The notes below the pieces were generated by a model, which was given only the letters and a program-made list of their open reading frames with translations, was not told the DNA's origin and made no database searches. Source: Stercorarius parasiticus (Eukaryota; Chordata; Aves; Charadriiformes; Stercorariidae). Taken from it: a stretch of DNA of 64,000 bases. Positions within the stretch are counted from its first letter, which is position 1. Each line of letters starts with the position of its first letter. Shown here one piece after another: positions 25,257 to 52,371 of the stretch. The stretch is taken from positions 326,414 through 390,413 of the forward strand of contig VWZL01001370.1 of the NCBI GenBank assembly GCA_013396915.1, in the 5' to 3' direction. A program made the position numbers and the translations under genes.

Positions 25257-25261
25257 GGACC

Positions 25262-25411
25262 ACCCATGGTGCTGGGGAAGTCCAGTCTAAACTTACCTTC
25301 TTTCAGTTTGAAACCCTTGCCCCTTGTCCTGTCACTACAGGCCTTGGTAAAAAGCCTCTCTCCATCTTTGGTTTAAGGCGCCTTTATATACTGAAAGGCT
25401 GCAAACCAAAA
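25262..25411 (-). mobile_element. CR1 LINE internal fragment
   Basis: The complement of CR1 3'-ORF2 sequence: the CCCTTGTCCTGTCACTACAG block and the AAAAGCCTCTCTCCATC block, both seen again in 25680-25740. It lacks the 3' tail and starts next to the tail of the preceding plus-strand copy. It is probably the remnant of an older insertion broken by later events. Confidence 0.8.
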
Positions 25412-25436
25412 GGACTGTTAACGTTTCTGCTGAGAT

Positions 25437-26872
25437 GATCATAGAGTAGTTTGGGTTGGAAGGGACTTTTAAAGGTCAGCTAGTCCAGTCCACCTGCAAT
25501 GAGCAGGGACTTCTTCAACTCCATCAGGTTGCTCACAGCCCTGTCCAGCCTGACCTTGAATGTTTCCACAGATGGGGCATCTACCACCTCTTTGGGCAAC
25601 CTGTTCCAGTGTTTCACCACCCCAGTTATAAAAAATTTCTTTATTATGTCTAGTCTAAATCTGCCCTCTCTTAGTTTAAAGCCATTACCCCTTGTCCTGT
25701 CACAACAGACCCTACTAAAAAGTTTGTCTCCATCTTTCCTGTAAGCCCCCTTTAAGTACTGAAAGACTTCAGTAAGGTATCCCTGGAGCCTTCTCTTCTC
25801 CAGGCTGAACAACGCCAACTCCCTCAGCCTGTCCTCATAGGAGAGGTGCTCCAGCCCTCTGGTCATTTTTGTGGCCCTCCTCTGGATCTGCTCCAACAGG
25901 TCCGTGTTGCCCCGACCCAGGTGCAGGACCCTGCACTTGGCCTGGTTGAACCTCATGAGGTTCATGTGGGCCTACTTCTTGAGCTTGTCCAGTTCCTTCT
26001 GGATGGCATCCTGTCCCTCAGGTGTGTCAACCACACCACTCAGCTTGCTGTCGTCTGCAAATTTGCAGAGGGTGCACTTGATCTCACTGTGTCATTGATG
26101 AAGATATTGAACAGTATTGCTCCACATACAGATCCCTGAGGGACACCACTTGTCACCGATCTCCATCTGGACATTGAGCTGTTGACCGCTACTCTCTGGA
26201 TGTGACCATCCAGCCAATTCCTCATCCACTGAACAATCCATACCTCTCTAATTTAGAGAGAAGGATTTTGCGGGGGACTGTGTCAAAGGCTTTATAGAAA
26301 TCCAGACAGATGACATCCGTAGCTCTTCCCTTGTCCACTGATGTAGTTACTTCATCATAGAAAGCCACAAGGTTGGTCAGGCAGGACTTGCCTTCACTTA
26401 CCAGTGAAGACTGAGGTAAAAAAGTTGTTGAGTACCTCAGCCTTCTCCTCGTCTGTTGTTACCGGTTTGCCAGTCTTGCTCATCAGTGGGGTATGCTTTC
26501 TTTGACCTTTTCTGGCTGACATACCTGTAGGAGCCCTTCTTATTATTCTTTGTGTCCCCTGCCAAGTTCGGTTCCAGCTGTGCCTTGGCTTTCCTGTCCC
26601 TGTCCCTACATAACTGGGCAGTGTCCCTGTACTCTTCCCAGGATACCTGTCCCTCTTTCCACTGCCTGTGCATTTCCTTCTTGCTCTCTAGTTTGACCAG
26701 CAGGTCTCAACTCAGCCATGCTGGTCTCTTACCTTCCTTTCCTGATTTCTTACACCTGGGGATGGAGAGCTCTTGCACTCTGTGGAAAGCATCCTTAAAG
26801 ACCTGCCGTCTCCATTCTGCTCCATTGTCCCTGAGGGCAGTTTCTATGATGTTACTTCAACAGATCATACCC
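25437..26872 (-). mobile_element. CR1 LINE, 1.4 kb, degenerate ORF2 with internal deletion
   Basis: Longest CR1 copy in the window, antisense in ASNS intron 1. The 3' end lies at 25437 (complement of the CTATGATC tail). On the minus strand, reverse-transcriptase motifs remain: VPQGS at 26144-26130, and FADD at 26061-26050 in another frame. There is therefore at least one frameshift between them. A segment upstream of RT (KNNKKGSYRYVSQKR, 26437-26673) is also recognisable. Part of the C-terminal region present in the copies at 28130 and 59385 is missing near 25905. The element cannot encode an active enzyme. Confidence 0.93.
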
Positions 26873-27175
26873 AATGCCCAGTAACGATTTGTTTTGTTTG
26901 TGCTCCATAAAGAAGTCGTAGACAACTTTGATGTATCTAAAGGTAAACTTAAGCCTAATTTCTTCCTGGCCAAAGTTTGCTTGTCATATTCTGGGTAAAC
27001 CGGGTTTTACCTCATGTTAGTAAAGTCTGCTGTTCTCTTGATCAGTCCTCTTGATAGCTAAGCGATTAATAGTCTGCATTTGTTATCTGTGTTTTCTAGG
27101 TGTCAGCTCTTGCTTACAACATTCACATTTTTATTGAACAGGTTCTCCACTTTCAGGTAGATCAACAGCCTCACC

Positions 27176-42227
<15,052 letters not shown>

Positions 42228-42415
42228 GCTGTGGAATTAATCCCCCAAATAGAAGTGCTGCAAGCAATTTGCATGCACTCTGCTTTAAAAAAACTAAACA
42301 AATTATGCAAACCTAAGGCTTAGATGGTCTTTAAGATGTGTTTTGACAATGCAATTGGAAACAAGAGCTTTCTGTGGCTAGTATACTATTAAAAATTCAC
42401 CCTGCTGTACCAAAA
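42228..42415 (+). terminator. ASNS: ASNS 3'UTR with ATTAAA polyadenylation signal
   Basis: ATTAAA at 42388-42393 is the first usable signal after the stop, about 160 bases downstream. The end is placed about 20 bases after it. Longer 3'UTRs are possible because the following kilobase is T-rich and without a clear barrier. Confidence 0.55.
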
Positions 42416-45372
42416 CTTTGTAATTCACGGGAAAATACTTTATGGACAAGGAACTACCTTATTTGGCAGCTCTGTTCCTTATGTTACCTCAATTGTATTC
42501 ATTTGCCTTGCAGTCATTTAATATATTTTAATGTGAGCTCTGTTTTGAGGACTTGAATTAAGGCTAAGCAATGCAAACTGCTGCGGGCCCTCTGAGCAAA
42601 GGGGAATTTGACGCTAGCTATTTAGTGATTTGTGTTCCTGGCTGTGGGATTTGGATAGTCTGTCTGTTTTATTCTATTCTGAATGTCTTTCTAAGCATTC
42701 CTGAGAACCTTGGTCTGGTTTACAAAAGGTATTTAGATATTCATAGCTATGCAGAGATGCTTACTAGAGTTTATAATAGTGGTGGTGCTGGGTGTTACTT
42801 AAATGAATGGGAATCGTACTTGTTACTGTAAAGCCACTGGTTCGCTGTTTTGAATCTTGTAAATATATAACCAATCTAAAGATATTGTGACTGTTAAAGA
42901 GCAGAACAGACAAGAGAAGCTGAGTTATATCTTTGTTTCTAACTCAAGGGCTTCAATTTTGAAATGTATTTATTATTCTTGGAAATAGAGTGTTAACCGG
43001 GTGATTTGTATCAGTCTGATGGAAGTTGCATGACTAAGTATTTGAAGAAGTTTTTCACTTGTTGTGAAAGTTTTTCCACCTGTATGATGAAAAGGTAGAC
43101 CGTGTTGCTGCTCAACTGCATGTGGCCAACTGTGTGAACCAACCTTGTTAACCATAGATTTTAGTCGGACAAAGCATCATTGAAGACAATGGGATCAGAC
43201 ACCTTGCTTGGAGAAAGGGGGGAAAAGCTTCTTCAGAAACCTCAAGAACTTCTAGTACCCTACTGAGAAACACATGACTTTTTACCTAGGACAACTTTTT
43301 ATTCACTACTTAGACATGGGGGCTGCTTTTTTTAAGGTAACTGAAACATAAGGGTGGTCAAAACATACATGTGTGCTGCAGATTGACTTGATCAACATCG
43401 TGCTCTTTATGACAACAGAAGTCTAGTTGATTGTCCCTCCTGACTAGGAAACCAAAGCCAATTGTTATTTAAAAGATAAAATATAAGCAATTCTGGTTTA
43501 AAATCTTCATTAAATGACTGATGGTCTATTTATTACTCCCCCCGCTAATCCTGAGTTTGAATCTCTATTCCAGAAACCTTACTGAACTTCTTGGTGGTAC
43601 CACGGAGCCCATGAACTGTCCAGCTATGGCCAGTACTGGCTATATTTTGACATACTTGCACATACTAGTCATTTATGAATATATGATGAGTAAGGTAATA
43701 CGCTCCTATAGTCTCCTTTCCTTAACGGCCATGTGCTTGTCTCTTTGGATTTCCTTGAAGCAGCAAAGTATGTTTTGGCTTGGGAGAGGAGTATGGAGTA
43801 TATTGACTAGGTACTGATATGTAAAGATAAGATTTACTACTCACTGTAAACTTCCTAAGGCTGAGATTTTTTTAAAATGGCATTTGCCTGAAGTAAAAAT
43901 AGGCTCAACACATTTTGAGACTGCTGAGGGCTGGAGAGAACCTGTAGGGTTCTCACAAAATGAATAAAATAGTGGGGTTTTTGTTTGGTTTTTTTTTTTT
44001 TAAATTGATTTGATTTTTTTGCTTTGGATTGATTAAATTATTGATGTTTTCACTGCAATCTCTCCCTCTTTTAAGGAAGAAGAAATAAGCATAAACGCAG
44101 ACATTGTAGTCGATACAAAGGCTGCGATTAGGAAAGTGTTAGAAAGTTTCAAATGAGCCTGCTTCTGGGTGTGGGTAATGCACAAAATTGTTATTTGTTT
44201 TTACTTAAATTTAATAATTTTAATTTAATTAAATTTAAATTAGTAATTTTAATTTTTTATTTACAAAGCTTGAGGAAGGAGAGAAGGGACTGAGAAGGAT
44301 GAAGCAGAGGTGGCTTATGCTGCCGTGGTATTTTGCAAGTTGGTCGGGGCAGCAGCTGGCGGAGGTGATACCTGATGAGGGTTTGTGCATGCTGCTTTCC
44401 CAAGACCTGTTCATGGTATTTCATCCACCCCTCTCTGTAGTGCCACTTTCCATCTTTTAGTTGCCTGGAAACTCTTCCAATAAGAGAAGACTAGCTGGGC
44501 AGCAGGTTTTTCCTGCACTGTATGCTTAGGTTTAGATCTTTCAAGTGTCCTATGAGCTACAACGGAAGATGTTGACGGTGCCCACGGTAGACTCCACCCA
44601 ACGCTCCTATTTCTCCGATGCGAGCGGGTTGGGGCTGTGTCTGAGGAAGCCAACAGGCAGACATGTTTCCTCCAGCAGGGAAGGAAGAGTGTCAAAGTTG
44701 GAATTCAGATCAGGAAGTTTCTTTGAGGGCTGATTTTTTAATTTTATTTTTTTCACCAGCAGATGGCAGCCGGTGTTAGTGTGTCCACGCAGATGAGCTC
44801 TTCATCCCTTGGGAAGACTGCTCTCCATCCTGCTCTCCTTGTGCTTTTAGGCTGTTCCTTCAGATACGTTTGTTCGTGGGATTTGTGTGTGAGCTTTGTG
44901 GAAGGGAATTTAATAAGTACTAGATTAGAATATGGATAAAACCAAGCAGAAAATAAAAATGTTGTTAAATTGATCTTGCTCACAAGATACTGTGCAGAGC
45001 TTCTCATGCTGGTGCTGCAGGTGAGCAGGCAGCCACGAGCTAAATGCATTAGTATTGAAGGCATTCAGTATTCAATTTGAAAGTAATTAAAAACCAGTTA
45101 TGATATTAGAAATGAGAACAGATATAAAATGCCAGTTCTAGGGAAGATAGAAGATAACACCCGGCTGGGGAATGAGGAATGTTAATTCCTCTGAGGTTGT
45201 TGGGGGTTGGTTGTTTTTTTTTTCCTATCTTTCTCATGATTAACATATGGATTGCAGAATTTCAGATAGTCATACAGGAGAACACCATGAGTCCTAATAG
45301 GAAGTTTTACAGATGCACATCAGCAAGGCTTGGGGCCATACCTCTGCTTTTTTCCACAAAAGAATGATTTTT

Positions 45373-45399
45373 AAAAAAAAAAAAAATATATATATATAC
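45373..45399. repeat. A-tract plus (TA)7 microsatellite
   Basis: A run of A passes directly into seven TA units. Confidence 0.9.
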
Positions 45400-45643
45400 A
45401 CATGCATTATAAAATGCAGTACATCATATAAATTTGGAAAGATTTCCTATTTATGTAAAAGGCCCATCCAGTTGTTTTATGATCTCCCTCTGGTGATGAA
45501 CAGCTGCAGACTGCATATACCTGGGCATCTAGACTCGAGCCCCGTTGGGAAACAACATCCCCCAGCGACCATCGGTGCTATAATTGATTTGACAAACACA
45601 ACCTTTCACCTGCTCCAGGCTCACTCTGGAGAGAGGTCTTCTG

Positions 45644-45735
45644 CCTTTTTTGGGGGTTGGGTTGGAGGTTTTTTTTGTGTGTGTGTGTTCTTGGTTGGTT
45701 GGTTGGTTTTTTGGGGGGGTTTGGGGGTTTTTTTG
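45644..45735 (+). repeat. G/T-only low-complexity tract with GGTT repeats
   Basis: Nearly 90 bases with almost no C or A on the plus strand. It includes a (GT)n run, four GGTT units and two long G runs. It could be prone to slippage or G-quadruplex folding. Confidence 0.85.
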
Positions 45736-48700
45736 TGGTACAGGGTGCTTATTAGAGGAATTCTCACTAAGGACAAGGTAGAGTAATTGAGTCCAAAATA
45801 GTCCTTTAGAGAATTATAATCTCAGGTACATAAAATTATGGGAACCTACTTCAATTCGTACACCATAATCATCTTGCAGAGGCCAAGAGGAGACTCAGAA
45901 TGATCTGGTTGCAAAAACAGCCTCCATTTCTACTACTATCGAGGACAGAAGTAGTTGTCTATATTAATAAACTGTATTACTTAACATCTCTCACCACTGC
46001 TCTTGAAGACTGCTCTTAACACCTGGGGCAAAATGTATATTAATACAAATTACTTTTGATTAAAACCATTATTATTTTAGCACAAAAAGGAAGGGGGTGG
46101 TAGAAAGGAACGTTCTCTTTTTAAATATTTAAATACTCATTATTCCAAAGTGATACAAATTACTGGCTGACTGACAACTTGCTAATAATAGCTTAAAAAT
46201 GCAAATAGAGCTATTATCCCAATTGACACTAATTGGAACTCCTTTGGCAGCCTGGGAGGGCAGGGCAGGAAGGTTTGATTGTTTCCTCCGGCTGAAATGG
46301 GATTGGTAAGGAAGCGTGGGGAAGATGTGCTGTGGATAACAGGTTGCCATCTGCGGACATCAGAGTTCGTTATGTTGTCTTTCAAGAATATGTTCTGAAG
46401 TGCCGTCTTCTGCTCACATAGGATGTTGGTGAGGTTTGCTGGTGCCTGGGGCTGGTCCCGCTTGCACCCACGTGGCGCAGGCTTTGGCCGGGCTGATTTG
46501 GAGCTACGGGAATCCAAGCTGCAAATGCCAAGGTCTCACAAAAGAGCTACAATGTCTGTTGTGAATTATAAAAATTTGCTGCCTTAAAACTCACCAAATT
46601 TTAAAAATTTTCACTGTCGCTAGCCAAAATGTCTGCACTGAAGGGTGAGTCTATGCAGAGCAGGTGCCTGGGAATTTGCAGCTTTATGGATGCTAAGTCA
46701 GTACAAAATTTTCATGCAGAAGCCAGCACAGGAGGCAACAGAGGTGCCCGTCAGAGGATCGCTGTCCCTCGGCAGCACTCGCATTGCGTAGCAGAGAGGT
46801 CTGTGTGTCGGGTGTCATCCATTACTTTCAAAACATGAGAGATGGCCTCCCAGGTTAAGGTGAGACATCTGTTGTGACACCCCTGCCCCGCTCTCCTGGA
46901 TGACAGGCTGTTATATCTCTGTTAATTACTCACTTGCTGAGATTTTTATTTTCTTAGCGACCAGGAGCTTCTGCTGTCTGTGGTTCCCCACCCTGGAAAA
47001 TCTGTCCTGCCTCCTTTTCCACAGAAAAAGTGGCAATAATGCCAGGGTTAGGAATTGTACTGGTCAAGGATAAGGTATGGGACATCCATGAGTATCCTCA
47101 GACTCCCTGTCTAGACTCACATGTTTCTCTGCTGTGTCTGTCATCATGTCATATACCCACCCTCTTCCCCACTGCAGCCACCCCACGCCAGTGTGGTGTG
47201 CGTGACACCTGGCGTGACAGCCTGCTCTTTGCAGTGGGTAAGTTATTCATGGAAAAGATGCTTTAACAACTGAAAGGTCATTAGGAATGGGAATATGCGT
47301 ACGTGTACTGTGACACCAGCTCTGTTTTCTGAAATAACATGTCCTTTTGTGAGGCACAGTGAAATGCCACTCCCAGCACAGCTCTTGAGCCATCTTCAGT
47401 TTTCTAAGAGGATAGAAAAGTTGGGGTCAACCCCTCACTCTAATGAAAGCTTCCTTAATGAGCAGGAGGAAAGCACTTAAGCCTCTCTGCCCTTTCCAGT
47501 GCAGCCATTTCCCACTCTCAGAAGGATGATGTGAAGGTAAATTAAGGAATGACCAGGAGAGTTCAGACAGTTTTCATTCTTGGTGGCATGTCCTCTCCTT
47601 TGCGCTCTCCTTCACATGCAGTCCCAGAGGGTTGTATCTGCCACTCTCTAGCAAGGCTTCCTACTTGGCTGCTTTTGTCCTGGCCAGTTTTTATGGCAGA
47701 TCTCCCAACTACTGATGAAATAATCTCATCTTGGAGTTTTGGGTGGGAAGGTGGACTTTCTTCTCCCTGGCAGGAAAAAAACCACAGGGATCTAGGGGTT
47801 AAACATGGCGCTTAGGGACAATGAGATGGGCTTCCCATCTCTCTTGAGTGTAAGTTTGCAGTTGACCATGTAAATTGAGTGAGCCTGTGCTTTGCTGTCT
47901 GTCAGAAGGTGCTGCTCAATATCTGTGTCCCTACTGAATGATGTTTGATGCCTGGTTGCATCGGTGTCACCAAGCTCATCTGGCAGAGAGCAACGTGCCA
48001 CTGTGTCACTGACTGCAGGAACCCAGCCAGGGCTTCCAGCTCAGGATCTGGCTGGACCAGGGAAGTCAAGGGAACAAACACTGCTGCAGTGTTTATCAGG
48101 TGAGTGAGGGCTTGTGGGTCCCAGTTTGGGAGGAAGAGGAAGATGAAGGCTGGTTTGAGTATACGTTGGGAGCGTGCAGTTATGAGGTGGATATCATGAG
48201 GACGAAAGTCTGGATCCTGTTTGGGTAGATGTGAGGCGAGGGAGGGGATGGAGCCATACCTTTTCTCCCAGCCTCACACCATTCATGCCACTACTTGTGG
48301 TGGTATCTAAGAAAACTAATTTGGGGTCCCCTCTGGTAGGATATATCATCATCAAGTGAATGGGGCTTCTCTAAAACTTGGGGTCAAAGACAATTTGTTA
48401 ATCTTGCTCCCTGCCCACACCCCCTGCCCCCCAGCTTTTATTTAAATACACGTCCTTTATCTCCAAGGAGGTTTGGAGACAAATTTGCCTGTTTCTCTGA
48501 GCTATAAAAATGCAAACCAAAATCAACTGCCCTACAGGTGGGGTGAATATTAGAAAAGTGCTTTGCAGTATCTATCTGTATCAGGCCATCTCCCTTTAAG
48601 CCAGGCATCTCTTAAAAACAAGCTGTGGAGTGGAGGACTGGGAAATGTTGTGTCATTCTTTAGGGGATTGAAAGTCTTGGCTCCGCTGGGTAGGCAACGT

Positions 48701-49488
48701 ATCTAGGAGAGAAACAACTCCTTGGAGGACTCTGGGTCCAAACAGACCCTGTGCCTGGTGTGCCTTCACTACTCCTGCAATACATCATTGAACCGAACGT
48801 TTTTTTCTTGGCGAATTGAGCAGAGCCAAGGTTTAGAGATGCACTTTGGCAGACTGATGGCACCACTCATCTCTTGGACTATGACACCAAGTAATCCAGA
48901 GTGTCGTGGCTCAGTAGGAGGTGAACCCCCAGGCGCCCAAAGTGCCTTGGGAAGTAACACAGAAAGGACAACTCAGCTTACTCTTACCAGTGATGGGATC
49001 TCACCTACCCGTCCCACGCTCTGGTCTGCTGACACATCCCTGAAGAAGATGCACTTTGCGTACCCTGAGCTTGCAGTCCCCATCGCGACTGAAACTCGTG
49101 CCTAAACTGGACTTCATGTGGTTGATGTTGGTTGTCATATGAGCTGTGGGATATGTGTTTCAGCTAGTAGCTGATATGTAGATGTAACTTTTACATGGGA
49201 CCTTCCTGCTCCTTTCCTCTTCCTTGCCAGCACTTTTGCAAAGCCCTTCTGAAGGCAGATCATGACCTGACGGAGACAAGACTCCCAGTACAGCGTACTG
49301 GGAGCTGCTGAAGCCTCCCAGGCCGAAGACCTCACCCTACCTTTGCCACAAAGCCATTTGGCTTTCCTATTGCCCTGATAATTTCACAGAGACTTTTTAC
49401 ATTAATAACATCAAGTTTGTGCAGGACTGGAATGACAGAAAATTGCTTTCCTTTGTATTAGTCACTTTCTCAGCATCCGCAGGTGCTA

Positions 49489-49538
49489 GAGTTTGGGTGG
49501 GGGAGTTTGGGTTGGGTGGAGTTTGGGTGGGGGGACGG
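49489..49538 (+). repeat. Three tandem GAGTTTGGGT units with long G runs
   Basis: Copies start at 49489, 49503 and 49519, separated by G runs. Six runs of at least three G within about 40 bases fit the G-quadruplex pattern. Confidence 0.8.
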
Positions 49539-52051
49539 TGGCAGCTGAGTGTTTAGCTCATGGTGCTCTGTATCTCTGGATCTTGAGCACCTCTGGTGCT
49601 GTTGTAACATCTCTGATGCTCAAGTCTAGAAGGACGTTTTTATGTCTCTCCTTATTCTGCAGACACAGAAGATGAGTGTAATACCTAAATTGGAGCAAAG
49701 GAACTTCTCTTTCATGCTAAGACAGAGAAGAGGACAAGTCCTCTGGGATGCTCCCTCCTGGGGCATGACCACCAAGCTGGGGGCAGCAAGGTAGCTCTGA
49801 GACCTTCCAAATTTGAGCCTTTGTGAATGCCAGGTTTGACTAGACTTATTGAATGTTACTTTTTTTATGATTTTTTTTTTTTTAATCAAGCCAGACTAGT
49901 GTCGTTTAAAGAATGTGTTATATGTTTTTGGCAAATCAAGCTAAAAGTCACCAGGAAGCAATAGCTGGATGGACAGTGCACTTGCTTGGTATTTTTTTTA
50001 TGCTTATTTCAGAAGCACATAGGATCAATTTAGAGAAACTTTAACTACGCAAGGAGTCTCCCAGAATTTTGTCTGCTAGAGAAATTAATTTATTTTCTCC
50101 TTAAGTGCTCAGGGTCTGAGGGCTCAAATCAGCCACATGCTGACGAGATCCAGGCAAATGTTAATGTTGGTCAAGTTGTCTATTCTAGTACAGCATTGCC
50201 AGACTTGTTCTGTGTCATGAAATTGTTTTCTAGAAAAATCATTTAATTCAAAAGAAAACTGAAAAATTTAGTTTTGCCATGAGCTACAGTAAACCATTTC
50301 TGTTTTATCTTTGGAAAGGCATCTGCCTTAAAATTATACCCAAATCTAATGAAATAAAAACAGAAGTAAGAAGTAGGTCCCTCAAATCCTTCACTGAGAT
50401 AGTTAAAAATGCTCCTTTCGGACCAGCCTAGTGACTGAAAATCAGTAATTTCTGTTGCTCCACCCCCCGTTCTCAGTATCTGATCTCAGCGACTTCTGAT
50501 GGTGCTCAGGACCTTGAAGAAGGGACTCAACAACATCTGTGAGGCAGAACCCCAGAGGCCAGCCACATACCAGGCAGGGTCTGTGTGGGGAGAAGGGACC
50601 TGATGTAAAAGATTAAATAGTTAATATTGATGCATAGTTTATTAGGTTGAATGCTGATTTTTGTGGAATGCCTCAGGTTTGGAAGGAGGAAAAAAGCTCA
50701 GCTGTCTGGCATGGAGGTAGGCAGAGTTTGGCTGCTGGTGGGTACAGGAGCAAACATACGGTTTTGCTTTTGAAACCTTGCCAAAAGCCAGCTGAAATCA
50801 CAGCAAGATTCCCGTTGCTTTTGTCATGCTTTAGGCAAGGTCCACAGAACAAGGCTTTCTCTTTCCAGGCTTAACTGTGGTTATGGTTTATGGTTAGTGT
50901 AGGAGCATCGTCTTTCGGTGCCTTACAATTCTGTGTAAAGACAGTAAGATACCCTGAATAAGTTGAATCGCATGTAACATTGCTTTATATCTTCTAAATA
51001 GTACTTGTGGAAGATGCTAGATTACAGGAATTTTGTTCAGACATCTCAGCATGATTTATTTATTTTTAAATCACACCTCCTTCACTGTTAAAGAATTAGC
51101 TGGTTTCAATATAGCTCAGGGTGATTAATCTAGGGTTTTGTTCAGATATTTTTGCTCTGCGCAGAACACAGCTAAAACAGCTGGAGCTGTCAGACAATTC
51201 TCCTGTCGTGTTTAAAATTAAGCATGGCTTACTGCCCCAGCTTGCAATAGAAAAGATAAATGCAGTAAGTAGCTCTCTGTAGAAATGTAAGTGTCCTCTA
51301 CGCAGATGTTTTATTGAAACAGTCTATTATGGAAACTATTACTATTGTGTAGTTTTCTTAATCATCATGGCCAAAATGGACATTTTATAATTTTGTTCAT
51401 TTTTTTTTCTTCATAAATACACTTTTTTAAAAAAAAAATCTTTTGCTTCATGAGATTGTGAAGAGGTATTTGCATTAATTTCCTATGCCTCTTCAGTTTT
51501 GTTACCATTCTTTTTCTCTTAGCATGCAAATGACTGATTAGAGGCATTTATGAGGTAATGAAGCAGTTTAAATATGCAAATATTTTTCAGTGGTGACCTG
51601 GCTCTATCAAAATTCCTAGGAGAGAATGCGAGATGCCTACATTATTCCTGTGAATGAAAGTTGCCCTGGCACGGCAATATTTGCAGCCCTCTGACTCCCT
51701 GGTAATTCCTCGGTGCTAATTTTGCGGTGCCACAGAAGAGGTCATGCACACATCGAGTTCGTAGCGGCTGCAGGATATGAAAAATGTCGTGCAGAGTTAA
51801 TACTTCCCCATCGCTGCCTGTGCTTATAGCATATTGGTTTTATTTCTGGGTTGACAGAACGTCAGTGGGGACTGATGGCTGGAAAAGCTGGTACAGGAGC
51901 CATCACGCTGCCCAGACAGGTGATGAGGGAAAGGACAGATGTGGAGGTGATGCTTTCTGTCAGGGTCTGCTGGAAAGCCCCGCTTCTGCAGCAGGCAACC
52001 TGCACAGCAGAAAACCTGCTCTCAGCCTCGTGCAAAACCTCCAGGCTTCAC

Positions 52052-52371
52052 ATTGGGCTGGTGTCAGGAGGATGGGGCCAGGCTCTTTTCAGTGGTGCCC
52101 AGCAACAGGACAAGAGGTAACGGGCACAAACCTGAGCATGGAAAGTTCCACCTAAACATGAGGAGGAACTGCTTTACCCTGAGGGTGGCAGAGCACTGGA
52201 ACAGGCTGCGCAGAGAGGTGGCGGAGTCTCCATCTCTGCAGACATTCAAAACCCGCCTGGACACGTTCCTGTGCAACCTGCTCTAAGGTGACCCTGCTCT
52301 GGCAGGGGGGTTGGACTAGATGATCTCCAGAGGTCCCGTCCAACCCCTACCATTCTGTGATTCTGTGATCT
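52052..52371 (+). mobile_element. CR1 LINE 3'-end fragment
   Basis: Starts at GGGCTGGTGTCAGGAGGATG and contains the ORF2 end (residues [20 protein letters not shown] in frame). It then has GGACTAGATGATCTCCAGAG and the tail CATTCTGTGATTCTGTGATC. It is close to the copies at 24815 and 28130, so it is probably the same subfamily. The apparent ORF at 51784-52155 is a chance frame running into this element. Confidence 0.93.

Larger units (their letters stand above)
24197..27156 (+). other. ASNS: ASNS intron 1 (5'UTR intron)
   Basis: Runs from the putative exon 1 donor to the acceptor at 27155-27156. About 2 kb of it consists of the three CR1 pieces at 24815-26872. The first 300 bases remain GC-rich, with G runs at 24389-24466. 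A second possible acceptor, ACAG at 27138-27141, would make the start-codon exon 15 bases longer. Confidence 0.6.
42416..51990. other. Intergenic DNA downstream of ASNS
   Basis: No coding exon, RNA gene or CR1 copy was recognised. It holds simple-sequence stretches (AT-only near 44205-44260, (TA)7 at 45386-45399, G/T-rich 45644-45735) and a G-rich tandem array (49489-49535). Open frames up to 157 codons lie in low-complexity or unique sequence without recognisable domains. Confidence 0.7.

Noticed and set aside
25480..25965. 161-codon minus-strand frame that looks like a protein gene
   Set aside because: It is the C-terminal part of CR1 ORF2 with an internal deletion, not a host gene.
45313..45786. 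157-codon plus-strand frame downstream of ASNS
   Set aside because: It runs through an A-tract, a TA microsatellite and a G/T tract (translated as runs of Lys, Ile/Tyr, Gly/Phe/Val), so it is low complexity.
51784..52155. 123-codon plus-strand frame
   Set aside because: The 3' part is out-of-frame CR1 sequence and the 5' part is unique DNA without a domain.
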